From Tetraselmis striata (taxonomy: Eukaryota > Chlorophyta > Chlorodendrophyceae > Chlorodendrales > Chlorodendraceae): DNA of 64,000 nt. How positions within the stretch are numbered: position 1 is the stretch's first letter; every line of letters starts with the position of its first letter. Under the pieces are notes generated by a model. It had not been told where the DNA came from, did no database searches, and saw only the letters and a program-made list of their open reading frames with translations. Location: assembly GCA_006384855.1 (NCBI GenBank), contig VCJN01000435.1, positions 62,001 through 126,000 of the forward strand, given 5' to 3'. Below, one piece after another: positions 47,343 through 58,433 of this stretch. The translations under genes and the position numbers were made by a program.

Positions 47343-48791
47343 ATGGCGGCTCAACCATCCGCTTTTCTTACAATCCCAACTCTGCGTTCGTCGGTTGTTA
47401 CACTGCGTGTTACAACCGGTTCGCAACGACCAAGTTTCGCGCGTGTACGTTACGCACGGGGCAGGCGCTATGAGCGCGAAGGGCGCGCGGGGCGGCCCTC
47501 TTACCTGAACCTAGCCCCGCAATCCCGTACTGGAGCTACTGCAAACCCGTCCAGCAACTACCGGCCAACCGCCGGGAACCTAACTGTTGCAGCCGAGTAC
47601 TTTGCGAACAGTAGCTGTACCGGTGGAACTCTGTCGGTAAAACGACGCACTTACGTAATTGACGAGCCCGCAGCTGTCGCTCCGTGGGCTGCGTCACTGC
47701 GATCTCGACTACAGGACGCGTTCGGCTCAGACGAGCTAGGCCAGCGGACGCTCGACCTGCTCTCCAGCTCCCTCAGCGCTCAGACCCTCAAGAGCTACGC
47801 CGGCAGGTTGTCTCAGTTCGCTGAGTTCTGCCACGACTCCGAGAACATCAGCCCGCTGGAAGCGACTACTGCTATTGTTGGTCGGTACGTTGCCTGGATC
47901 GGGGAGCGAGGGCACATCGCAGCTAAGTCGCTGCAGCCCTACCTGTCTGCCATCAACACCTTCTTCGAGCTGCACAACCTCGTCCCGATCGCCAAGGACA
48001 GCCTACACCTTACTTCGGCACGACGTGGGTTAATGTTGCGTCAGCGCCGACTGGACGCTGCCCCTTTACGTGTCCCTCTGCCTGCGGATGTAGCTTACCG
48101 CTTCGTCTCAAAAGCCGAGCTGATTGTGTCTGCTCCTTACCCAGAGTCCCACCTCGACTACCGAGCCCTCTTGGCCTCGGTTGTCAACTTCCTGTTCTTT
48201 GCCAGGGGCCTTACTGGCGTCTCCTGTCGAGTGCAAGATGTGCATGTCGACACCTACAACATCCCCTTGCAGATCTACCGCGAGAAGGGTCGCGCTGGGC
48301 GGCGGGGACCCGACGACCTGCGCGTACTTCTCCTTCCAGTGTCCGAGCACCCTCGAATGGCACGTCTTCTGCGCTACTTCATCGACAACGTCCAGTCTGC
48401 CCCTCTGGTTACTGTTGGCTTGCCTACCTCCAACTTCTGGGCTGTCAATGTGGCTGAGCAGTCAAAACCTTGGACTGCGGCTACGATGTCAGACTGGTTG
48501 TCCACAGCAGTCAACCTAGTCAACGCTGCCCCCCCTGCTGGCACTTCCTGGACTTCACACAGTCTACGCAAGGGTGCAGCCTCTGCAGCAAACGCCATCG
48601 GAGCGCCACTGTCCCACATCCGCTACCATGGCGGTTGGGCCACTAACTCTGATGTCGTTCTGGACTACATCGACCCCAACGTTCTTCCTTCTCCTGGCGC
48701 GTGGTTCTTCTTTGGACACATCGCCCCTCTCCGCCACTTCCAAGTCCAACAGGACTCCGCAGCGGTGGCCTTCCCAGTGCCCCCATCATGA
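47343..48791 (+). CDS. tyrosine recombinase of element 1 (about 482 aa)
   Basis: The open frame begins at 47163 but the first ATG is at 47343; an earlier non-ATG or frameshift start is possible. A core-binding region (LSAQTLKSYAGRLSQFAEFC and VGRYVAWIGERG) is followed by the catalytic domain. The first Arg lies in FFARGLTGVSCRVQDV. The H-x-x-R box is HSLRKGA (His 406, Arg 409 counted from 47343), then RYHGGW (His 429 or Trp 432), and the nucleophile is Tyr 442 in VVLDYID. All catalytic positions are present, so the enzyme is predicted active in cutting and joining element DNA. The style of the HSLRKG and GGW boxes matches DIRS/PAT recombinases more than phage integrases. Confidence 0.85.
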   Translation: MAAQPSAFLTIPTLRSSVVTLRVTTGSQRPSFARVRYARGRRYEREGRAGRPSYLNLAPQSRTGATANPSSNYRPTAGNLTVAAEYFANSSCTGGTLSVKRRTYVIDEPAAVAPWAASLRSRLQDAFGSDELGQRTLDLLSSSLSAQTLKSYAGRLSQFAEFCHDSENISPLEATTAIVGRYVAWIGERGHIAAKSLQPYLSAINTFFELHNLVPIAKDSLHLTSARRGLMLRQRRLDAAPLRVPLPADVAYRFVSKAELIVSAPYPESHLDYRALLASVVNFLFFARGLTGVSCRVQDVHVDTYNIPLQIYREKGRAGRRGPDDLRVLLLPVSEHPRMARLLRYFIDNVQSAPLVTVGLPTSNFWAVNVAEQSKPWTAATMSDWLSTAVNLVNAAPPAGTSWTSHSLRKGAASAANAIGAPLSHIRYHGGWATNSDVVLDYIDPNVLPSPGAWFFFGHIAPLRHFQVQQDSAAVAFPVPPS

Positions 48792-48843
48792 CTTGGCGCT
48801 ACCCCTTCTCCGTCAATCCACCGCTCTCTCCGTTCGCTCAAGA

Positions 48844-48871
48844 CTGGCAAAACCAGACTCAACTTTGAAAT
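48844..48871 (+). repeat. element 1 repeat B1
   Basis: GGCAAAACCAGACTCAACTT plus TGAAAT, abutting A2 directly. The partner B2 ends the element. Confidence 0.85.
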
Positions 48872-49056
48872 GATCTAAACTAGTTTATGGGGTTTCCATC
48901 CTTGACCTAACCGCTTTTTAGCTACAAGTGCTGCTCAGTGGTACGGGAACTAGTAACTGTTGTTGCGCCCTTGTTGGGTGCAGCACGAGTAGACATAAAA
49001 GCAGCCAGAACAGCTGAGCCTGCCATCTTCCAGTTTTCGCTGCGTTCCACGCAGCG
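48872..49056 (+). repeat. element 1 repeat A2
   Basis: Second A copy, with the same terminal hairpin at 49038-49056. Confidence 0.9.
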
Positions 49057-49144
49057 CCCCCCCTGACTCCGTTTTCCCTCCACGCTTTCGCTAAACCATC
49101 CTGCCAATTTCGGCTCTTGACTGTGTAAAACAGCCTGCGCGACC

Positions 49145-49173
49145 TTTTTGGCAAAACCAGACTCAACTTTGAA
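49145..49173 (+). repeat. element 1 repeat B2 (right end)
   Basis: Copy of B1 after an 88-bp spacer that follows A2. The spacer and B2 resemble the same region of element 2 (TGTAAAACAGCCT then CCTTTTTGGCAAA). Confidence 0.85.
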
Positions 49174-49465
49174 ATTAGCTATTAGCAGCGCACGGGGATA
49201 ACGAACACAGGCACTGCCACAGCAACACGGGCAGAATCTTCTTGTGCTGAGGGCAAGGGGAGCACCGCATTCAGCACTCCACGCACCGCACCGCCACACT
49301 TAAACCGACGGTTGAGGGCCATATTCCAGCGACCCTACGGCGTTGCGTTCCAGCAGTCAGGACCGGCAATTCAGCTATTTGGGACCAGCACGGCATCAGG
49401 AGGGGGTCGCGCCGCGCCCGCTTGCAGAAGCACGACCACCTCAGCGCAGCTAGGATACGCACATC

Positions 49466-49687
49466 ATGATCGAGGTGGTGCTGAACGACCGCCTGGGGAA
49501 AAAGGTCCGCGTCAAGTGCAACGAGGATGACACGATAGGGGACCTGAAGAAGCTGGTGGCTGCCCAGACGGGAACGCGCCCGGAGAAGATCCGCATACAG
49601 AAGTGGTACACTGTCTACAAGGACCACATCACGCTGGAGGACTACGAGATTCACGATGGGATGGGCCTGGAGCTCTACTACAACTAG
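49466..49687 (+). CDS. UBL5: ubiquitin-like protein 5 / Hub1
   Basis: Intronless 73-residue protein, the usual length. It starts [17 protein letters not shown], has the [17 protein letters not shown] helix and the [16 protein letters not shown] segment, and ends in LELYYN. Like all Hub1/UBL5 proteins it ends in a Tyr-Tyr pair plus one residue instead of Gly-Gly, so it binds partners non-covalently. In yeast and plants it modifies the spliceosome (through Snu66-type proteins) and affects splice-site choice; that function is from family knowledge. It ends in TAG and begins about 290 bp after the right end of element 1. Identification is near certain. Confidence 0.97.
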   Translation: MIEVVLNDRLGKKVRVKCNEDDTIGDLKKLVAAQTGTRPEKIRIQKWYTVYKDHITLEDYEIHDGMGLELYYN

Positions 49688-49689
49688 AG

Positions 49690-51230
49690 ACGGACCACTG
49701 GGGGGACTCTGAGTGGCCGGATGTCTCCCAGCTACCTGTTACCGGCTTCCCCGGGGTGTGGGGTGCTTCAACCGGCTGCTACTAGCTTTGGAACCAAACT
49801 CCAGCTCAGCCGCTACCAGCCCTCCAGCCAGCCAGTTGCTCGCACGATGGGACATCCATGAGTCTGTCCCATACAGCGATTGTACATTCCATTCGGTTCC
49901 CTAGCTTTTAGACTTTGCGATGAGCAGGCGATGTCCTGCAGTAGGTCTGCCTTGATGTTGGTGGGGCCTACTGCAAACTGTGTGCCAAAGACCAGAGTGC
50001 GTGGGGTTGGGAGATCGGGTTGGCACTGCCTACCCAGCTGCCTGCAAGATGCGCTTGATATCATAGTGCGTTGCATGTGGACTGATCGTTACCGGTACCT
50101 GGGGCCTGCAGCCGCTGTGGGGTGGTGACGGCCCCTCATGCTATTAACCGCAGCCAGCGAAGGTTGCGCCTTGGCTGCAACTGCATCAAGTAGCCAAGGT
50201 GTACCAAGGGTACCAAGGTGTTCATCCTTACATGAGCACCTCACTGCGCTGTGCCAGGGGTGCATTCCACCCTCCATGTGCGATGCAGCACACTCACATG
50301 ATACTGTGCAACCTAACCAACATGCTGCCTTGCCAACCGTTGGCCGTACTTGCGTGCCATGTCGACGCAGCAGCATGGGGTGGACCGGCCAGAATTCGCA
50401 AACCATGGCTATATATGCGTGAGGAATGTCGCAGCCGGGGACTTCCAAGGCGGCACCTTCTGTTGCCAGTTCTTGAAAATGTCCAACATTGCAGACTGTG
50501 TATCCATGGGCTTTTAAGCCGAGCTTCACCTGCTGGTCCATACCTCACCTGCGCAGAACCGCCACAGACACGAAAAAAATGAACGTTATGCCGCGCGCAC
50601 TAATTGCTAGACGTATCACCTCATGCTAGAGATATCACATGCCCGTAGCACTACCGTTTTATATAGGTATCTGTGACGACTATACGCAGGTGAGTATGAC
50701 TCAGCCCAGGGACATCTTCATCTGCCGCAATGCTGCACTTGTGAGCGCTTTGATGCTGATGTGATTCACTCAGTAACAGCTTTCCCAAGGATACCACCGC
50801 ATTGTCTTCTTATCCTCACAATCGTATCCTCACAAGGCACGCAGTGGGGCACTTAAGGACATCCTGGAACTGTCCCGATGTGGTTCCCAGCATAGCGCTC
50901 CGTATGTGTTCACCTGGTGAGCTCGTATTCCGCACATGTGTTTTCATAATTTGAGTAATTGAGCACATAAATCACATCCCAGCCTGCAAATCTCCGTTTG
51001 CAGGTCCAGTGCTCTACCCGAGTGTCCAGTATTCCCATACAGACTGCTTTCCACACCACATGCTTGTTTCTCAGGCCCTAGCCTGCTTTGCCCTTGGGGT
51101 AGAAGGAATGTTCCCTTTTCTATCCAGGAGTTCATGCTCGGTTGTCGAAGCAATACATGGGTCTGCTCATCAGAACACGTCAATATATGCATAGTTTTAC
51201 AGGGTAATGGGTATTCTAAGCTGCATATCT
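49690..51230. other. intergenic region
   Basis: 3' region of UBL5 and downstream sequence. ORFs at 49800-50580 overlap on both strands without domains. No gene or repeat supported. Confidence 0.5.
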
Positions 51231-51232
51231 AT

Positions 51233-51965
51233 CTAGGACAGGCCCTCAGCCTTCCTCAGCTTGGCCAACACCTCCGCCTTCCTCTTGGGGGTGATGCCAC
51301 CCTTGCGGGTGCCCTCCATGGTGAAGCTCTCCATGGACGCCCGGGAGGTGCTGCTGGGGAGAGCACCCTTCTTGCCGGTGCTTCCGGTGGACTCCTGGCT
51401 AGGGATGGTGATGGCCTGGGCCTTCAGAGCAGCGCCCGCGGTGAGGGTGGAGGCGATGAGGCTGAGAGCCGCACGGCGGGAGCTCTGCTCAGCGCTGGCG
51501 CGCACCACCGTCCTGACGGCGACACGGGTCTGCACACGGGCCTGGGTAGCCTACAGGGAAGACGTTTCGGGGATCAGGTGGAAGTCAGCGGCAAGCGGCA
51601 ACGGCTTGATGGCGGGTCTGCGGCTGCTGGGCGCGGGAGTCGACGAGCGGGACTGCACCAGTCCCCCAGAGGAGCAGGAGGCATGCGAATGTGCTAAGGT
51701 CGGACAAAGGCTTAAACACGGGGCGTGAACAAATAACAGGTGCCAGCCTCGCGTGGCACAGGGACTATGTCAAGGTGCGCAGTCGAGCTTCGGCGGCCCG
51801 AGCAGACGCGGCGGCAGGTTTGCAGGCAGGTCAGAGGGCGCGTATCAGTACAGAGGCGGGAGAATAGCGGGTAGGGTGATGGGCGACGAAAGAGGACAGA
51901 AAGCGAAGCCCAAAGAAACTCACCACGGGGGCAGACACGAGGGCGGACTTCATGGAGAGAGACAT
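51233..51965 (-). CDS. putative plastid or thylakoid-lumen protein, 2 exons, 119 aa
   Basis: Exon 1 is 51965-51924 (MSLSMKSALVSAPV). Exon 2 runs from 51550 to the stop at 51233; the intron has GT-AG ends and phase 0. The N-terminus is short, basic and Ser/Ala/Val-rich like a plastid transit peptide. It continues into SSRRAALSLIASTLTAGAAL and ends at AQA, a twin-Arg type lumen-targeting segment with an AxA cleavage site. The predicted mature part is about 60 residues, basic, ending KRKAEVLAKLRKAEGLS. The targeting pattern is strong, but I do not recognise the mature protein; small lumen or photosystem-associated proteins look like this. Confidence 0.7.
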
Positions 51966-51969
51966 TTTC

Positions 51970-53000
51970 CCGGGCAGGACGAGGTCAGGCGGGTGGGCAG
52001 GGGGTGGAGGTATTGACAGCTGCTGTTTGTTGTCGCTCGCTTGCTCTCCTCCTGGTGGGGCGGAGAGGCGGGAGCAGTGCGCGGGCGTCCTCGCTCGGCC
52101 GCCGCCCCAGCGAGAACGGGCTGGAGCCGATGTGGCATGGCTCGCGAAGAGTAACAAGTAACATCACGATATTATTGAAGAAACGATACGCGTCAATTCA
52201 AATCGTGAGGATGAACTAGAGGAAACAGAACATACCACATGAATCCGAAAATACCACGCTGGCGAGGATTGGATCTTCTTCGTGATCGGCAGCCAATCCC
52301 AAGCGACCATCAGTGCCACCTACGGGTACAATGTAACTACACGTACCTCGTATAGGAGTATCGCCATCTGAGTCAGCTTTGATTTGATGGGCAGCGCGGG
52401 CGGCAACCCTGCCACTCATATACTCGTACGAGTGGCCGGGGATACGAGTTTGGGTCTCCAGGGCATGTAGGGTTATACCCTGTAGATGAAACCCGCGCGT
52501 GCCATACATTATTTATTCCAGCACGTGTTTTTGAGTTCTGCTTTATTAAACATGTAGACTTTTCCCGTCCCCAGTACAGTACTTTCCGTGCATCCTCTAC
52601 ACGCTTCCTTGAAAGCAACCAAAAAAAGACTTCGTCGGCTTGAGAAGCAGGTGAGCGCTGCAACATGATGCCCCCCGCCCGCCCCGCCCGCCCGGGCCTC
52701 CTCCCTAATGCTGTGCTTCGTCCCGCCCAGTCAGACCCTTGCAACCACGTATCTGCCCCCACCCCACCCCCCCTCCCCACCCCACCCCCCCGCGCCCCGT
52801 ACTAGCTGCTCCTAGCAGACACAGAGATAGTGGCCGGGGGTCCGCGCACGTCTTGCCAGCTGGAAACGAGCCGCACCTCTGCCGCACAGCAGAGACGCCG
52901 CCAGACGCTCTGAGCAGTTGGGCGGGCACCGCGTCGCCAAGGCAGCCGCTACCGGCGGAACCGCGGCGCCTTACCCCGCTGGCTCCTGCTCCGCTCACCC
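51970..53000. other. intergenic region with divergent promoters
   Basis: Separates the head of the minus-strand lumen-protein gene from the head of EAF6. A CCCCACCCC-rich tract lies at 52755-52800, close to the EAF6 start. No gene is seen. Confidence 0.5.
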
Positions 53001-53003
53001 GCC

Positions 53004-54010
53004 ATGGCGACGTCTGTCCTGGACCAGCTGACCGCAAGGAAGGAGGCCATATCTGCGGAGCTTGGCAAGGTAGAGCAGAACATCTATGAGCAGGAGGGCA
53101 CGTACCTAGCGGCGGAGTACAGCCAGTGCGGGACCGTGCTCAAGGCGCGCGCCCCTCCTGACTTTGCTGCTGCAGCTCCACCCCCGCCCCCCTCCCTCCC
53201 CGCTGGCCGCCTGGAGGGCCGGCGCACGCCCGGTGGTGGAGGCGCCTGACTGTGGCTGCGCCACTACTTATGATTTTAGGGCTTCGAGGGCTTCATGTCT
53301 TCCAAAGACAACATCCGCAAGCGCGCTCGGACGTTCAAGGTGGACGACCGCCTCTTCAGCCTATCCTCCACATCCTCTCCAGCGGTATGCGGCTGCATAC
53401 TATCACAACTGGCTGTTACCCCCCACCCAAGGCCTCCCTGCAGTATGTCTTGACTGTGCCCTTGCTGCCGCGAGCAAGCCCTAAGCCTTCTATCACCCCC
53501 GGGCAGGCTGCGGAGATGGACCAGCAGGGCAACGATGACCGCGGCGATAACACTGGGAACAGCCGCGGAAAGGTGCGCACTGCCTGAATTTGCCGTGCGC
53601 AGGCGGCCTACCGCCCCCCCCCCCCCCCCCACCCCCCCCAACAGTGCCTCAGCGGCGGTCACCTCTGCTGTCATGGCGCAGCGCACTGAACATCGGCGCA
53701 CCCGCTCCCTCTCTCCCCCACCGTGCTGCGGACGGCGCTGTGCTGTGTGCCGCAGAATATGCAGCGGACGCAGTCGCGCGGCAACATGCGGTAGCTTGGC
53801 GGGGGGGAGGGGGGGCAAGGCATGTAACTACGCGCGGTGCATCGAGTTACATGCCTTCTGCAGCGGGCGCCGGGGCGCAGTGGCACTCCGCGGAGCTCAC
53901 CGATCTGCCTACAGGCGACACGGCTGAGGATCAAACTGCCCAAGACGATTACCCATAAGCCCATGCCGGCAGCCATGGAGCATCATCTCTGGGCGATGGG
54001 GACCTCTTGA
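53004..54010 (+). CDS. EAF6: EAF6 subunit of a MYST histone acetyltransferase complex, 4 exons
   Basis: Exons 53004-53144, 53280-53384, 53507-53572 and about 53864-54010 (TGA). Exon 1 gives the short coiled coil of EAF6 (LTARKEAISAELGKVEQNIY and EGTYLAAEY). Exon 2 gives GFEGFMSSKDNIRKR, then FKVDDRLFSLSSTSSPA, the most conserved part of the family. EAF6 is a scaffold subunit of NuA4/HBO1-type acetyltransferases in the nucleus. The first intron must begin with GC, since the conserved VLK-GFEGF junction leaves no GT. The last exon is less certain; a start at 53915 in the same frame is an alternative. Total about 152 residues, normal for the family. The stop lies about 22 bp from the stop of the convergent RING gene. 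Confidence 0.85.
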
Positions 54011-54032
54011 GCCGATGGCGGGGCGCGCTGGG

Positions 54033-57000
54033 TCATGCCATTGTGGTGCGCTCGTAGGCGGAGCGGCAGACAGGGCACGAGGTGGTGCCGCCCCGCGACA
54101 CCTCAAAGGCCTCAAAGCAGGTGATGCAGTCTGCATTGCGTGCCGGCAGGCTCAGACACGGAAAACGGGAGGGTTTGGGGAGGGGGTGGGGTTCCCCTGC
54201 ATGGAGCAGTGTGACAGGGCAGGGAGGGCAGCGGAAGCGGAGCTGCGGGAAGACATCGAAAGTACAGGGATGTAATACGGAAATTGCTATGAAACAATAT
54301 GGAAAGCCGTCGCCACACTCTCACAGCGCATCTCGTGGGATGGCGTTCGAGATGGGTGCTTGAAGTTGTTGGAATCTGCCCGATACCCTAGCACCGGCCG
54401 ATACCCTAACACCCGCCAGGCACATGTCCCGTGCGCCTTGGCGATCGCATGCCTGTCTCCCGGCCCGCCGGGCGCTCTGCTTTCACTCTCTTCCTGTCCA
54501 CAGTCCCCGCAGCTCGAGCCCGGCTCGCTGCTACCACTGTAAGATGCTCCGAGCACTTCCACTCACCATCACCTCCGCGGTTGAGCCGTTTAGAAGTGTC
54601 TGGTGTTGGTCACACCACCGCTAACCTTGACTGCCATCCCCCGCAGGATCAGCCCACCTATGCCCCTCTGGCTGCAGGGTAGCCTGCTCCCACCAACCCG
54701 AGAAACAAATACTCGTCGACATGCCGGCGCGAGGCATGGTCGCAGGTTCCAATTGCTGCTGAGTATAGCTTGGGCACGATGGGCCAGGGAAGGGAAGGGT
54801 CTAAGACAGCGGAGCGAGGGTGGATTTGGGGAAGGCCGGGGGGGGGGGGGGGGGGGGGTGGGGGGGCGCACCGAGGTGGAAGCAGTGGGTGCAGCTGAGC
54901 CATGCGATGCCTTGCTTGCCCTTCCTACCATGTGGCAGACTGTGCTCTCAGGTCGGCGCACCAACCACACTCGACACGCAACTCATGCGTGCAGCTGCCG
55001 AGCGCAGGCGTGATCACACGGGAAGTAGTGCATTCGGATTGGAGGGTGGTGGTGGTGGTTGGGCGCCCAGGGGGGGGGGGGGGGTCCCCGAGGGACATGC
55101 CTGTTGAGATCCCCGAGGCAGATGGGGCAGTCCTGCTCGCCGCGTGCGTCAGCCCTCTCCAGCACGTGATCCCTGCGAGCGCCGCACACAACCAGGCATC
55201 ACCGCCAGGCGCTGATGCGGCTGCAGGATGCAGCCTGCAGCGACGCAGAGCGTCGACTATGCCCCGATCCACGTTGGCCGGATGTTCGGGCGGGCCGCCC
55301 CACCAGTCCACGGTGCTGCCCTCCACCGCTTTCAGCCTGGGCTTGGCGCTCCCCTTGTCCCCAGCCGGCGGCTGAGGCATGCTGGACGCTGAGTATGGGT
55401 CCCAGCCAATGCTTGGGTTGAGCTCAGCCAGTAGTGCGCTGTCGGCCCTTTGTGGTTTTGGGTGACAAACGGGCGAGACGGGGGACGGGTGGGGGCCAGT
55501 CAGTGTGAAGCGCTGGGCTGAAATATTAGGCGGGTGGCATTGGCAAGCCAGCATACTCCTGTCTAATTGTAGTAACACACCGTAGCCACCCTTTGGGTTC
55601 GCGGTGTGTTATGTGTTCGGCCCCCCCCCCCCCCCCCCCCCCCCGGCAAAGAGAAAAAATGATCTGGAAGTCATTTATCATTTGGGATTATTCATCTGAG
55701 AATATGTTAGAATGCACCATGAATATTACACAGATCATACGACTCGTTGTTGCCAAACAGTTCAATATCATTTTCGACCCCCGAACCCAATCAAATGTTA
55801 AGGCAGGCAGCTCCGGCACGCGCAACGACTTTGCCTCAGCAGGGTTCCCTTCAATGTTCCAAAATACACACGGGTGCCCAGAAGTATCTCGATGTTCCTT
55901 GTATATTGCTACATTACCGCACACACGGTGATATTATTTTGTCTATTATTTTGTCTATCGTCTATTTTTTGTCACGGTGATATTAGTTTGTCAATTATTT
56001 TATCATTGTCTATTATTTTGGTACGGTGCTTCAAGTGGTACCTCGTGCATGATCCGAGTAACATACTGACAGGGAATCTTTCGGCTACCCGCAGAGACCC
56101 CGTTAGCAATTTTCGACCAGCGTCACCGCAGGGGGCCGAGCAGTGGGGAAGCAATGCAGCGCGCATACCTGGCCCCAGCCTGCCCCGTCTCAGCGGGCAT
56201 CCGGCTCCGAAGCAGTGAGGCCTCCGCCTGCTCCATCTGCGCCTTGCTGGCGGCCACGGACGCGTCCAGCTCCGCGAAGAACGAGTCCAGGTCGCCCCTG
56301 TCATCCTCGACCTCCTTCACGAGCGCTGCGCTCTGCTCCTGGATGCGCTCCTCCAGCCACCGGCGCTTCAGCCGCGGGTCCTGGCAGGTTGGGGGGGTGT
56401 TAGGCGGCGGCCCCGGCCCCTGCCGCCATGCTCATATGCGGACCAACCCGAACGTCACACCGCATCTCATAGCTGCTTGCGGGATGCGGAGCGTGGTCGC
56501 TTGCTCACTCTGTACGGGATCGTGCGCCGGAGCTTCTTGTAGGCGACACGCACCAGGTGCCCCTTGTAGCAGGCCTGAATCCTGCGAATACGCGAGCCCA
56601 GACAGCAGGTCGGGTAGGGGCGCCTGGTTTGATCAAAGGGAGGTGGTATGTGTGCCAGGCGGGGGCAGAGCTTGAGAGGCGTGCTACCTGGTGGCACACT
56701 TTTGACGCCACAGCTGCTTGCCGTCATCAATGACTAGCTTCTGGTATTGCTCCGTCCGGCAAAGCGGGCAGCAGCGTTGCTAGAGGGAAGTTGTCCGGTC
56801 AGGAAGGGGAAAGAGATGCCATGGGGCGGGGAGCGGGGGCGGTGGGGGGCGCATGCGATAAGTGATCGGTGCACCTCCGGACATATGCATGGGAGACCTC
56901 ATCGCACTCAGGTGCTGGCGCAGATATGCGCGTACCTTAGCAAACCGCTCGAAGGCAGTGATGCATTGCTTATGGAAGACATGGCTGCAACTGAGCAGTA

Positions 57001-57590
57001 TCTGCGTGTGGGCAGCGGTGCGCGGTAACAGACTGCCCCACCACGTCATGATGTCATCGAAGCAAAGCAAAACATTGAACATACTAGCCGGAAATCAAAT
57101 ATTTTCTGCTTGGGCTTGCCCCTATACCTGGTCCTCATCCCTGAACTCGTCGCGACAAATAGCGCACTCCCCGCACGAGTCCTGGCGCTGCCTGCTCTTC
57201 TCCTGCGCCTCCTGCGTGCGCGCAGCCGCGGGACGGATAGGGTGTTGGTTGCCACCGTCAACAAGCTCCCTACTCGGCCTACTCGCAATAGCCCACCTTC
57301 CACTCCTCCTTGGTGAGCAGCGGCGCGGGTCGCTGGACAAGGCCGTAGCGTTGCGCCAGCGTCAGCTCCGACCCGGGCACCAGCGAGGCTGTCTTCTTGC
57401 CCGCCCCGTTCATTCGTAGATTTCGAGCGAAGTGGTCCTGCAGTGCGGCCGCCTGCGCCAGGTAACTCGCCGTGGAGGACGTTGAGGAGGAGGAGGAGGA
57501 GACACTACCCCCTCGCCGGCCGGAAGACTTGTTATGATTGCGGCTGCTACGCCACGCGGCTTGGTCTCTGCCAGAAATTAGCAGCATGCA
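54033..57590 (-). CDS. RNF32-like double RING-H2 / IQ protein
   Basis: Exons fitting phase: about 57587-57297, 57211-57128, 57001-56936, 56779-56688, 56581-56509, 56380-56169, about 55447-55245, about 55185-55105, and a last exon about 54143-54033. The first RING-H2 is split over three exons: CAICRDEF, LLSCSHVFHKQC and CCPLCRTEQYQK. An IQ-type helix follows (RIQACYKGHLVRVAYKKLRR), then a coiled segment. The second RING starts CPICLGDL and ends CITCFEAFEVSRGG, then SCPVCRSAY. Two RINGs flanking an IQ motif is the specific layout of RNF32, a predicted ubiquitin ligase; IQ helices bind calmodulin. The middle of the second RING (54150-55100) and the first exon are not resolved, and a frame problem sits near 55240-55185. 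Confidence 0.8.
55592..55765 (+). repeat. repeat family Y, copy with long C tract
   Basis: Starts CTTTGGGTTCGCGGTGTG and has 23 or more C. It continues GAATATGTTAGAATGCACCA and CATACGACT to a GTTGCCAAACAG end. It lies in an intron of the RNF32-like gene, outside the channel gene. Confidence 0.75.
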
Positions 57591-58149
57591 GCTTTCGTTA
57601 ATGGGCGCGGCGCGGAGCGGGAGCGTTGAGGCAGTCGATGAGTCAACAATCCGGTGCCGGAGGGGAGGGGCTTGCCGTGGAGGAACTAAACTTACCTGCC
57701 GCGAGCTGGTGAGGACGACTCGCGTTGGGCCATGTGTATGCTTTTGCTGCGGCGGTGCCTGTTCTTGTCTTCTCTATGCCGTGCTGTCGAGGGTGCTCGG
57801 GTGGCTTCTCAGAGTCTCCGCCTTTGACGTCTGGTGTGGTGGCTTGACGATGGCGTACGACTACAAGCCCGGAGCGCGAGCAGCAGATTTCCGGGCCGGC
57901 GGGCGGGGTGCCCACAGTAGTGCCCCGCGGCCCCTGGGACGAGGGGCCCCGCCCTAGGGCCCCGCAAGAATCCCGCGCGGCTCGACGATCATTTCGCTTT
58001 TTTAACGCCCCCGGCACAGGACTGGCACTAGTGAAACCGTTGAAGCGTCTAGGTTTCTACGAAGGCCGTTTACTGTAAGGAAGTTAGTTACATGAGCTAG
58101 CTGCAAAAGGCGATATATATCAGGAAATAGCGTTATCAGGAAGCGATCG

Positions 58150-58430
58150 TCAAGTTACTGAAAGCCCTGGGTAGGCGACTGTTCGTTCTAGTCAAAAAGA
58201 AAATTGCCCAAGCATTCTGCAGTACTAATTAAAGGCTAGTGATGGGCTTTCGAACACTGTTGGATCACCGTCTACAAAACGACTGCCATCAAAATACTGC
58301 CCGCCACTGATGACAAGGAAAGGTCCGCCCTACCCGTTTGGGCGTCGGCCCAATCGAGTAATGCGAGTTGCGGCAAGCCCCATCCCGCGGAGCAAAGCAT
58401 TTCGCGAGTGCGATACATAGCGACTACATG
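58150..58430 (-). repeat. dispersed repeat X, inverted copy
   Basis: Reverse complement of 7555-7810, including the GGGTAGGGCGGACC block and the TGCGATACAT-side end. It stops four bases before the left end of element 2. Confidence 0.8.
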
Positions 58431-58433
58431 TTT

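Larger units (their letters stand above)
45974..49173 (+). mobile_element. tyrosine-recombinase element with split direct repeats (element 1)
   Basis: Order A1 (45974-46158), two ORFs, B1 (48844-48871), A2 (48872-49056), short spacer, B2 (49145-49173). A1 and A2 are both 185 bp and nearly identical, starting GATCTAAACTAGTTTATGGG. B1 and B2 share GGCAAAACCAGACTCAACTT. This split arrangement is typical of PAT/Ngaro-type YR retroelements (Volvox kangaroo, Chlamydomonas TOC). No target duplication is seen, as expected for recombinase insertion. Unlike those families there is no reverse transcriptase or RNase H between the repeats; only a gag-like ORF and the recombinase are present. Both ORFs are intact, so insertion may be recent. 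Confidence 0.85.
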
